In this document: positions 52,401-59,570 of the stretch, one piece after another
How the letters are laid out: every line of letters begins with the position of its first letter
How positions within the stretch are numbered: the stretch's first letter is position 1
Assembly (NCBI RefSeq): GCF_910592395.1
Contig: NC_088308.1
Span: 5,535,001-5,599,000 of the forward strand
DNA: 64,000 bases
Origin: Lineus longissimus
Lineage: Eukaryota > Nemertea > Pilidiophora > Heteronemertea > Lineidae
Direction: 5' to 3'
Notes under the pieces: model-generated
Told to the model about the DNA's origin: nothing
Database searches by the model: none
Seen by the model: the letters and a program-made list of their open reading frames with translations, nothing else
Program-made: the position numbers and the translations under genes

Positions 52401-53911
52401 TTAAGTTCCCGGCGACCCCATTGTGTGAAACATTGAATTAATTTAGTGGCTACTGGTGAAATGCATTACCCAGTATCTGCTAAGTCTATGTATACACGGT
52501 GCAATCCCCTTGGCCTAAGCAACTGATCATGAGTTACACTATAACTTCACACAATTATATCTCTGAATGACGAGTCCATACCGTTATGATAACAGTGTCA
52601 ACAGAATCACCTGATGACCCCTGAGGCTGTATTGCATTATTCCATTAACCTCGTGATTTTCAAATCAAAACGTTTGATTTTACACGCCTGATCAGACAAC
52701 GTCAATGAGATACTCAATCATCGAGATGCATAGCCATAGATAGGATCAGACGGTTAAACCAAGAGTCAATGAAGACTAGTCTTTATTAATTCTTGATCAT
52801 CATAGCCATGTCCCCTTTTTAGTTAAGCGATAAAATCGATTCCATCAAGGGGATAAAAACCAGTTATTTGCTATGTTTAGACAGACAATGAAAACACCAT
52901 GCCAGATGTTCACATGTTCCATTACTCGGACAGAATATGTCAGTACATACTCTGCCTGAAATTCAAGCACCAGCTGCAGATGGAAACACGACGACAACGG
53001 ATGAATATATTAAACACTGTATCTATGTCTGTATTATGACCGAGCGCTAAAATGGAACAAATGAATTGGTCCACTTTGTGATATACGCATCAACAGACTG
53101 AATTGGTCCACTCTATGATATACGCATCAACAGACACATAGTGGAGAGCCCTGGATCTATAGGCGTGAAGCACTATGCCATATAGGTCATTTCTGATCTG
53201 TACAATCTGTGATCACAATCACATACTTGCCCGCAACAAAAATCACTTGTCTGTGTTGGTGATCACAGGTGACTGTGACAAGAATCGGTGATTGCGCAAC
53301 CTGCTGTCAATGTCAAACACTACAATTACTGGTTTCACATGCAGAGAAGAGATCTTTTTGTCGCACATGGCAGCGCTTAATTGAAGCAGGTCGCAGCGAC
53401 AAGAATTGCCTGTTTGTGCGACACACAAGTCTCTTCATCTCTACTTACTGAATAACTCCCTAAATCTTGTATGGTACAGTTGAGAACCACTGACGCTTGT
53501 TTCTCCACGATCAAATTCTGCGGCTCTGTGACGAAGGACGGCCTCTGACGTGTAAGATGGGTGCAATGGACAAAGCCTGGAAAACAAAGAGAAGATATGG
53601 TAAACCTCGCTGAGCTGTATCCCCCTCCCAGGGCCTGAGGGTCTCAAAGGAGGTGTCTTACGCAAACAAGGACAACTTCTTTTTTTATCTTAAGTTGCTC
53701 CATCACAAGTTCGTTAATTGTTGTGTATGTGCCCAGTTCACTTGGATCCCATCAGTACACAATAATTTTCAGAAATGAGCAATAAAATATGCTAAATAAC
53801 CCTGTTAAATTTAGAATGTTTTCCTCTAATTTTTTACACAATATGTAGGATATTTTTGGTCTCACCTGATGAGGCCAATAGTAAAGCCAGTAAAAGATGC
53901 TGGTTCATCAT
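30595..53911 (-). CDS. Ig/DB/FN3 mosaic single-pass membrane protein (IGDB-like)
   Basis: Predicted cell-surface adhesion or receptor protein of 1740 residues. Order: signal peptide; Ig (about 25-135); DB (153-249); FN3 (250-356); DB (357-453); FN3 (465-583); DB (584-682); FN3 (683-803); DB (804-892); FN3 (893-990); three Ig (991-1274); DB (1294-1389); two FN3 (1390-1582); TM (about 1597-1621); tail. Coding exons, 5' to 3': 53911-53866, 53576-53449, 51916-51820, 49493-49359, 48542-48492, 48021-47893, 47450-47289, 47108-46957, 46364-46196, 45825-45535, 45402-45370, 45222-45065, 44596-44398, 44006-43866, 43456-43301, 43011-42860, 42619-42409, 42135-42019, 41494-41345, 40792-40635, 40304-40169, 39580-39323, 38963-38667, 38620-38324, 37816-37760, 37307-37020, 36572-36415, 33830-33704, 33424-33279, 32594-32447, 32168-32139, 31451-31255, 30843-30595. 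All junctions are GT-AG and in phase. Domain content resembles C. elegans IGDB proteins; ligand and function are unknown. Confidence 0.88.
30851..31026. repeat. 44-bp tandem repeat (four copies) at a splice acceptor
   Basis: 'gaggaagagtagattaaaag' starts at 30851, 30895, 30939 and 30983. On the gene strand the unit is the pyrimidine tract just upstream of the final exon; only the copy at 30851 is joined to the real AG (30844-30845). The other copies have 'tcttgagagg' where the acceptor 'tctgcaaagagg' would be. Confidence 0.88.
31105..31182 (-). mobile_element. tRNA-like SINE head relic
   Basis: On the minus strand a tRNA-like sequence has a B box GGTTTGAATCT (31118-31128) and an A-box-like GTGTACTGGTT (31152-31162) at about normal spacing. 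It lies in the last intron of the Ig/DB/FN3 gene. The lack of a paired acceptor stem argues against a functional tRNA. Confidence 0.5.
32447..37816 (-). CDS. Exons 25-30: linker, DB5, FN3-5 and FN3-6
   Basis: Linker exon 37816-37760 (NTTSTPPEKPAAK...) precedes DB5 in one exon (37307-37020; 12 Cys). FN3-5 is split by a 2.6-kb intron (36572-36415 and 33830-33704) that contains the 38-bp minisatellite, a SINE tail and other repeats. FN3-6 is 33424-33279 plus 32594-32447. FN3 halves again meet at phase 0. FN3-6 is membrane-proximal and ends in a Pro/Ser/Thr-rich stalk continued by micro-exon 32168-32139. Confidence 0.83.
32618..32682. repeat. Palindromic element, copy 1 (internally duplicated)
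   Basis: 'atcaagaatcaataaagact' runs into its own inverse, with an internal duplication of 'aataaagactag', and ends 'tttatcaattcttgat'. The same palindrome occurs at 36237-36276 and 52759-52800. It lies in the intron between exons 33279-33424 and 32447-32594. Confidence 0.75.
32757..32998. mobile_element. 242-bp MITE with 15-bp terminal inverted repeats
   Basis: Ends are perfect inverted repeats, GGCTATTCTTACGAC (32757-32771) and GTCGTAAGAATAGCC (32984-32998). A second internal copy of 'tattcttacgacgatc' lies near 32808. The centre holds degenerate telomere-like 'ccctaaccctaaccctt' at about 32840-32910. No clear target duplication was found. Confidence 0.75.
33961..34494. repeat. 38-bp minisatellite, 14 copies, intronic
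   Basis: Near-identical units 'gtattccaacaatgcattat' + 'ctgactttcttttagagc' start every 38 bp from 33961 to 34417, with a final, slightly longer step to 34456. Each unit contains the palindrome AATGCATT. It lies inside the intron that splits FN3-5 of the Ig/DB/FN3 gene. The high homogeneity suggests a length-variable locus. Confidence 0.95.
36190..36276 (+). mobile_element. SINE 3' fragment abutting palindromic element copy 2
   Basis: 36192-36236 repeats the 3' end and tail start of the SINE at 29151-29563 ('ctccaagtgcagagcgaacg', then 'ctgaagaacaagaag'). Directly after, 36237-36276 is a palindrome 'atcaagaattaataaagact' + 'agactttatcaattcttggt'. The head of this SINE copy is missing. Confidence 0.75.
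36604..36680 (+). mobile_element. tRNA-like SINE head
   Basis: Contains A-box-like 'tagtggatagagtgc' and B box 'gggtttgaatccc' (about 36657-36669) at tRNA-like spacing. The intron setting and weak stem pairing favour a SINE head over a functional tRNA. No body matching the 29151 SINE follows. Confidence 0.5.
38324..39580 (-). CDS. Exons 22-24: Ig2, Ig3 and Ig4, one exon each
   Basis: Ig2 (39580-39323) has TLKC, TIQW and GLYSCEV. Ig3 (38963-38667) and Ig4 (38620-38324) are each exactly 297 nt and align without gaps at roughly 60 percent identity by eye (shared DATGIT, FEGYPE, YIHLYG), so they are a tandem exon duplication. All three are phase 1-1 exons, removable without a frameshift. Ig3 and Ig4 have C...W...YSCVG cores of I-set type. 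Confidence 0.85.
40169..48542 (-). CDS. Exons 5-21: four tandem DB-FN3 pairs
   Basis: After a Pro-rich linker exon (48542-48492) come DB1 (48021-47893 + 47450-47289), FN3-1 (47108-46957 + 46364-46196), DB2 (single exon 45825-45535), a linker (45402-45370), FN3-2 (45222-45065 + 44596-44398), DB3 (44006-43866 + 43456-43301), FN3-3 (43011-42860 + 42619-42409), DB4 (42135-42019 + 41494-41345) and FN3-4 (40792-40635 + 40304-40169). Each DB module shows 12 cysteines as two CC..C...C..C..C halves. Each FN3 shows the core Trp or its position, and the 'L..L.....Y...Y' and 'N..G.S' strands. FN3-4 is the least typical (DSAWKP, then a His/Tyr-rich C' region). Confidence 0.85.
41138..41174 (-). other. Hammerhead-ribozyme-like relic
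   Basis: On the minus strand CTGATG is followed by a possible helix II and then GAAACGTC (plus-strand complement 41138-41145), the arrangement seen in the minimal hammerhead ribozymes of Penelope-like retroelements. The conserved A after CTGATG is G here, so activity is doubtful. It lies in the intron between DB4 and FN3-4. Confidence 0.4.
41790..41881. repeat. Perfect 33-bp inverted repeat with 26-bp spacer
   Basis: Left arm 41790-41822 ('gtatttcagcaaaccttcaa'...) and right arm 41849-41881 are exact reverse complements as read. They lie in the intron splitting DB4. This is a strong hairpin and probably a fold-back MITE remnant. Confidence 0.88.
43088..43264 (+). mobile_element. MITE, 'aacctc...gaggttctact' family, copy 2
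   Basis: 'cagtgtaacctcccttagcg' at the left and 'aatagagaggttctact' at the right form imperfect terminal inverted repeats. Internal 'ttccattcaatttgacc' is shared with the copy at 56784. Located in the intron between FN3-3 and DB3. Confidence 0.78.
44318..44385. mobile_element. MITE-like inverted-repeat element (family of 12550-12618)
   Basis: 'gcaaacaagcaatttttatt' faces 'gcaacaaaaactgcctgttt' about 45 bp later, with 'catgattgcaggtc' between as in the copy at 12550. It lies just 3' of exon 44398-44596, in the next intron. Confidence 0.55.
46416..46634. mobile_element. Short hairpin followed by MITE family copy 3
   Basis: 46416-46460 is an imperfect palindrome ('agagcaatacagtgggatct' facing 'agatcctactctattgctct'). 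From about 46458 to 46634 a diverged copy of the 'aacctc...gaggttct' MITE follows ('gacacc', 'agtccatttaaatggaattt', 'tggagaggttctgta'). Confidence 0.55.
48069..48251 (-). pseudogene. LINE (non-LTR) reverse transcriptase fragment
   Basis: The minus-strand frame encodes GVPQGSVLGPLL at about 48075-48110, the diagnostic reverse-transcriptase motif of non-LTR retrotransposons. About 45 residues of upstream sequence precede it, then a stop where the family would continue into its catalytic region. The fragment sits in the intron between the linker exon and DB1 and is a dead insertion. Confidence 0.85.
49359..51916 (-). CDS. Exons 3-4: remainder of N-terminal Ig domain
   Basis: Exon 51916-51820 supplies the core Trp (ATWRYLDHDI) and strands C to D. 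Exon 49493-49359 supplies SNWFLEIKNVDVGDIGYYSC with the F-strand Cys. The fold pattern (W..., then L.I..V...D.G.Y.C) is that of lachesin/IgLON-type Ig domains. A possible extra 69-nt exon at 49670-49602 would also keep the frame, but it inserts Cys-rich sequence into the domain, so I left it out. Confidence 0.75.
49880..50030. mobile_element. 151-bp MITE with about 24-bp terminal inverted repeats
   Basis: 'tgacccgtcacagcaaaacc' + 'aggc' at 49880-49903 is mirrored by 'gcctggttttgatgtgacgg' + 'gtca' at 50007-50030, with one mismatch. The interior has no coding capacity. A target duplication is not clear. It lies in the intron between exons 51820-51916 and 49359-49493. Confidence 0.75.
50803..50984 (+). 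mobile_element. 182-bp insertion with 15-bp target duplication and hammerhead-like motif
   Basis: Flanked by perfect 15-bp direct repeats, caggttttcagaagc, at 50788-50802 and 50985-50999. Inside, a hairpin GTGT-CAAAT-ACAC (50923-50935) runs straight into GAAACGTC (50936-50943), the 3' half of a minimal hammerhead ribozyme. The 5' CTGATGA box is not intact. Size, target duplication and ribozyme-like motif recall small Penelope-linked or retrozyme-like retroelements. Confidence 0.6.
52759..52800. repeat. Palindromic element, copy 3
   Basis: 'ccaagagtcaatgaagacta' + 'gtctttattaattcttgatc' is a near-perfect palindrome centred on ACTAGT, the same element as at 32618 and 36237. It lies in intron 2 of the Ig/DB/FN3 gene. 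Confidence 0.75.
53063..53136. repeat. 37-bp tandem duplication
   Basis: 'gaattggtccactttgtgat' + 'atacgcatcaacagact' is followed by a second copy starting at 53100 with a few substitutions. Intronic, no coding content. Confidence 0.85.
53449..53911 (-). CDS. Exons 1-2: signal peptide and start of Ig1
   Basis: Exon 53911-53866 encodes MMNQHLLLALLLASS, a short hydrophobic signal sequence; the second Met codon directly follows the first, so either could start. It splices in phase 1 to 53576-53449. That exon continues G-FVHC and then the first Ig strands, including the B-strand Cys in VVLNCTIQDL. Signal cleavage probably falls near residues 16-20. No TATA box or other promoter element could be supported upstream. 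Confidence 0.82.
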
Positions 53912-56783
53912 GGATGTTTGGAATCTTGGACAGATCACGATAACTCAACTCTGGAAAACAAAAATAGTACAAAAGGATTTTATAGATTAGGTCAATTTTC
54001 AGGTTTTCTTATTCATTTTTATTCAAATCATCAATTTCAATCAAAGACCAAAGAAAAGAATGCATCCTGCATGTGCATATCTGCATACATGTATGGAATA
54101 TCATCTGCATGAACATGTACACGATTTACGATATCATCTGCTGCATGAACATATGTACTATTTACGAGACTTTTCCATGCCAGCCACCCAGCTAATGACC
54201 ACGCAACCATTCTCACAGATTATCGGTGGGTGCCAACCCGTGCTCATCCTTGGTCCAGGGGGGTAGTTACATATAGTGGGTGGAGTGGGAGATGGGATTA
54301 CAAATATCAACTAGAATTCATATTTCTACTAATTCTAGGTCTAAATTCATTACAATCTGGTTGTATTCCCACAAGCACATGTTTGTCCAAAAATGAGATT
54401 TTGAACGCATTTTTAAACGTTGCCCTCTGGTGGAGACCCTGATCAGTATTGGAACCCCCCCTCGATACTCACAGGATCACATGATCCACGACACAAGCCA
54501 GGTCAAATTTACCAGCCCATTATTTAAAATGATCAGTTCATTAGCATCAGTGAGTTCCTCATCATAAACGATCACGGAATACCAACCATCTATCCATCTT
54601 CCCCTGAATTAGATACTTCCATAATTATCAAATTTCATCACCATGGCGACCAATAACATGTCAATAATGAAATGAAACTACGAATTGCGAGTAGCAAATG
54701 AAGAGCACCTTCTATGCTGCACAGTAATCACCATGGATGAATGGCAAGCACTACCGTCCTGCGAAATCAATAGATTGACAACTGTAAAAAAACGTTCAGT
54801 GCTGACCTCAATCGATGGCAGTGAGACAACCACTGGAGAAAACTTAGCTGTCGGACAAAGTCTAGCAGAATATACCAAGAGCAATGGACCGTGCAATTAC
54901 AAGTAGAAAGCAATGGTTAGAGATCTACAACATTATGGCATTGGTAATCAATACAAATACAATGTATCTGGTCTTGCCTCTACTGCTTCGTTTGTTTTCA
55001 CCCAGATGTGCACATGCTGCAGTGATCAGAAATATATTCCACTATACAGCTAAGCAAATGGTTGTTTTTGATCAGCTGACATGAAGTACTACATCACAAT
55101 AGTCAATTTTTAATTAGAGTATTGTTCCATCAATGAATTTATTCTTCATCTGTTTCATAACCTATTTTTTTCTGAAAGTGTAACTGCTTGAAGTTTTCCA
55201 ATTCCAGTTCAACTCTCAGATAGTGAAAAACGTATTATTCGTTATTTTTAGCATGCATGCGGCCTAGCACATGTATGTACAATGTAACGGGAAGCCCTCT
55301 TTTGACCTGTTTCTTTCAGTATAGCTACTCGAAGAGACTGTGAATAACCTGGTAGCCAAGGAAAACCGGATTGCTCCCAGTAGGCAGGAACAACATGACT
55401 TTCACATATCTGCATCTTCATACTCTTTCAAAAAGATACTAACTTTAGTCCAACGCTTGGATAATTTACAGACATCTAACATCAACAACTACCGGGTAAT
55501 AGAAGTTATTATCATGAGACAGTAACACGTATGCCCACAGCCTTTCTGTGATTAGAAGGCCTAGATCAAGTTCAGAGGCATACAAGTAATTTTTATGCCT
55601 CACATCATCTCATGATCATGTTGATCACATTTACTGAAAACTGTCACTGCCGCAACATCAAATTGGGATTTTATGTCCAAGTCAACTGCCCATTACCAGA
55701 CTTAAATTGATTTTTTACATTTCCCACCATCCTTGACTACCTGGGTTAGTTGTATGCTCCTCCACTCGCACAGATCAATTTCAATATTTAAGCTCAGTAG
55801 GACTAGGTGCCGAGTGAAAGCCAGTGAAGCTCAGGACGATTTCCCACCAGACCAAGATGACATACTACCCCACCATCTTTAAAGCTGAATGCTAAAGACG
55901 TTCTGATTAGTCAGACCATTAATACTTCAGAACTTTGATCCCCGATATGATGATGGTACTGTTGGCGCATAACTGACCCACATTACTGACGCGCATAGGA
56001 AAAATCGAACTCTGCCGGTAAATTGAACTTAGTAAGTAGGTAGGCCTAGTTGGATTAAATGTTATGAGATGAACGATGTCGACAACGTTCCTCGACCTAG
56101 TGACCATTTACAACTGAGTAAAGGTCGTATTAGCATGGCCAGGCCTCAGCACACCACTACACTGAGATGTTTGTAACCTACAACAGAAGTGATTGAACCT
56201 GGCCAAGGGCAAGGGACTCCCAACCTTGCTTCACAAAAACGTCTCTACAACAAAAACTACAGAACAAAATCGGTCGATCTTGGTGTCATTCTTCTTCTAG
56301 AATGATTCCCCATCCACTGGTATCAATAGTTCTAACCCCCTGGTAGTGGAAGTATCCGGTTGCATTTTTTCTTGACCACCCTGCATTATAATATTGTCAA
56401 TTGTGGCAGGATAAGGAAAAAGGAGAAAAGGCACTCGCGCATCTTTTCATCGTGTTAGAATCGTAAATAATGCATTAACAAGAGAATCTAATACACCAAA
56501 TAAATCCTTAGTTACTAATGAAGACGAAGAACAAACGAATATAGCAAAAACAGATACCTTTGATCACGAAATTGCGCATTTATTATCCTGAAATTGGAAA
56601 TTTTCGACTTGCGATCGCCATGTTGTTTTCATCTAAAAGTAAACTCGGCATGTATTTCCATCATAGCCGTATCATCCCTCCGACGAATTTCGGGGTGTCG
56701 CTACTGGGCCTCGCTCCCAAATCATCCTGTGAAAGTTGGGGCATCCAAAGTAGGGGGTTCATGGAAGTAACAGCATCATCATA

Positions 56784-57003
56784 AGTTTAGTCCCAAAGTT
56801 GTAGTTTCCATTCAATTTGACCTCTCTAATCAGGACACCTCTAGAATAGCAGTTGTCAGCCCCAAGAATGTCCTTGATAGAGCGTTTCGCGAATTTTTTT
56901 TCCCTAAACTTTTCGGGCAGTACATTGTTAATTGTACATTTGTATGTACACTTTACTGCTCGAAAGGTTCAGGAAAAATAGTCGCGAGCGGTTCTACTGT
57001 AGT
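56784..57003 (+). mobile_element. MITE family copy 4 with nested inverted-repeat insertion
   Basis: 'tttagtcccaaagttgtagt' and 'ttccattcaatttgacctct' match the interior of copy 2 (43088). Near the right end the family motif 'tagagaggttctact' is broken into 'tagagcg' and 'cggttctact' by about 100 bp. That insert has facing arms 'aaacttttcgggcagta' and 'tactgctcgaaaggtt' (about 56910-56975). Confidence 0.6.
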
Positions 57004-58446
57004 CCTATATTGTTGTTCCCCAATCCATTGCTGTACGCCACTCCAGAGCCATGATAGGGCTAATGACACCAATACAGTCTGTTTTCGACATCCTGATTGT
57101 CCTTCCTCTATTCACCAGGCGTCAAGACGAGGCCTGTTCATTGCGTCCGGAGTGTAAATGGGGCATGTTGAGCTAATTATTATAATTTAGCACTCCAACA
57201 TTATTTACTAGCACTTCGGAGCTGTTCTACTGTATCAGAGGGGACCAAGGCCTTCACTTCCCTCCAAAGGACGATTTCACAACCTGCTCAACACCAGCTG
57301 GAGCATGGGCCGTATGTCATTGGTAATACCAACAAGAGCCCAATACAAGGGCCATGCGCTCAGCTGAAACACTTAATGCAAATCCATTTATCTTTGCCAG
57401 CTTAATGTCTCTGTGTGCCAGTTGGTGAACTAAAATAAGTGGTGATTGTAGTGAACTAACCCTGACGTCATTTTGCTGCCTCCAATGTGGAGGACCATTT
57501 AGGTCTACAACCTGTCATGTTGTCAATTTCAATTGAGAATAAAATTGCAAACTATGCAAGTGTCATTTTGTTTGCTTTGGTGTTTATGGCGTTACATTGT
57601 CAGATTAGAGCTGCAGAAGAAACTACGTAAATAAGCAGAAGAAATGCTATCTTCTAAATCAACTAGTAATGCTCTAAAAAAAGCATTTCAAGAATCTGCA
57701 GAGATGTCACCTTAATAGAGTTGTTTCTCTCACGGCTGGAAAATGTGGTCCTGTATTGTTCATGCATTATGGTGCCTTTGAATTTGACCACTTTAAAGTT
57801 TGATCTGATCTGATGGCATGACTGGGACAATGTCACAACCTGTAATGGACACTAATGAATCTGATTCGGATTCGTTTTGGGGTGTGACGTCAAGATTTGC
57901 AGAGTATATACCAAGGGGACAATGTCACAACCGGTGATTATGGCCTAGCTGTCTGACAATGTCCAAGGCGAAATTCAATCTTGCCCCCCCCCCCCCAGAA
58001 TGCATATACTGAATAACTAGCCCTCTCTGTTCACCATGCTGCAAAAAGGTTGATAGGGACAATGTCACAACCTGTGGTTAGCCCGTGCTCAAGCTGGTGT
58101 TGAGGAGGTTGTGACATCGTCACTATGAAACTACAACTTTGGGACTAAATCTAGTGTTCTTAATAGAGAGATGTTTGCTGAGGTAGGTTCCACTATCAAA
58201 AAGTCTTACCGCAATTACTTGGAGGTAGGCCTCGGTTCCAGTCCATCATCACAGCCGTCATCAAAAGTTATAAAATATTTGTCCAAGACATGAAGAAAAT
58301 GAATAAAAATGGTAGATCTGTCGAGGTTATTTGCAAGACTAGTACATGCAAATACAGCTAAAGGGCCCACCCTGTGTCTTATGTCATTGGCAATACCAAA
58401 AAGTATATTCATGCAAAAGGGCTAAAGACATGCTCGATTTCATAGG

Positions 58447-58563
58447 AAAGCGACTTAGGCGACAGTAGTGCTATCTAGCGGTAGAAAGTGGAACTGAGAG
58501 TTTTGGACGAAGATTTCAGTTCTATTTTCTGCCGCGAGACAGCGCCACTGTCGCCTAAGCCAA
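58447..58563. mobile_element. Inverted-repeat (fold-back) MITE
   Basis: 'cgacttaggcgacagtagtg'... at the left is mirrored by ...'cgccactgtcgcctaagc' at the right. The arms extend about 48 bp each ('ctatctagcggtagaaagtg' facing 'ttctattttctgccgcgaga') with few unpaired bases. No coding content. Confidence 0.75.
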
Positions 58564-59428
58564 TTTCACACTGGTTTTCATGCCAGTATCAAACTAAGGG
58601 AATTTGATAGAGATAATTAATGACTTGCTTTAGTTGTAAAACAGGTTCAGCACAGCCACAAGCCATCTTCTCACACAAACGACAGTAGATATGATTCTCT
58701 GATGTGATCAACGACGGTGGACGAGAGTTTCACCAGTGGCAGGCTCAGGTCAGGGGCTTGTTCGGTCAGCTGTTTAATATAGGAGGCCTTCCTTGTACCC
58801 TCTGAATAAATATAGGTGCAGTCACTGATCTTCAAACCTTCAGATTTGAAGTGCCTCAGTCTTACGGTTACAAAACGACCAATTTTTCCGCAGATGGATA
58901 GAAGGATGGATGGATATAAAATCTGCACCCTTGTCCATGAAAGAATGGTCACACTGATAGGTATTGCCCATATATGGTACTTTGGAAGTGGGCTAATTGA
59001 GTCATGAGCATTGTAATGTCATGTCATCTATGATCATTGCATTAAAGCTCAGTAGGCCTAAGCCTGATTGAATCTATGATTGGCAGCATTATGTGTTGGC
59101 ATACTCTGTACAGCGTCCAAAGTATTATCCAATTTCATGTAAGACATCGAACCAATTGAGCCTTTTAGTACACACATGTACATGCAGGAATTTTGGTAAA
59201 TGGCCTGAATGAACATAACAGGAGTATTTCCCTGTAATGGCTGTAATAAGGACAGTTGTGGGGCTATCCTGGTTAGAAATACATGTACATCAACGGCACG
59301 AAGATTTCTGGCCAATAGATATAATCAATGGTATAGAAATCTAAAGTTGATATTTTCCCTAAAATGAAGGGCTGTGAAAAGGGTCTACAGTATTTTAGTC
59401 ATCCAAGTTCAGGCACCAATAGCAGCTG

Positions 59429-59570
59429 ACTTACATTAATGGACACCTGTTTGCAGGACAACCCCTCTACTAAGGACACCCGATTCCAAATTAGTCATTC
59501 ATATTCAATCTGGCCTCTATAATGTGAAACCTCTCTATTGAGGACTGCACTTCTAAATACATGTACTTCA
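59429..59570 (+). mobile_element. MITE family copy 5 (diverged)
   Basis: 'ggacacctgtttgcaggaca', 'acccctctactaaggacacc', 'attcatattcaatctggcct' and 'aacctctctattgaggac' follow the order of copy 2 at 43088. The ends are decayed. Confidence 0.6.

Noticed and set aside
53912-54700. Promoter elements for the Ig/DB/FN3 gene
   Set aside because: No TATA box, initiator or conserved motif stands out, and a 5' UTR exon may lie farther away.
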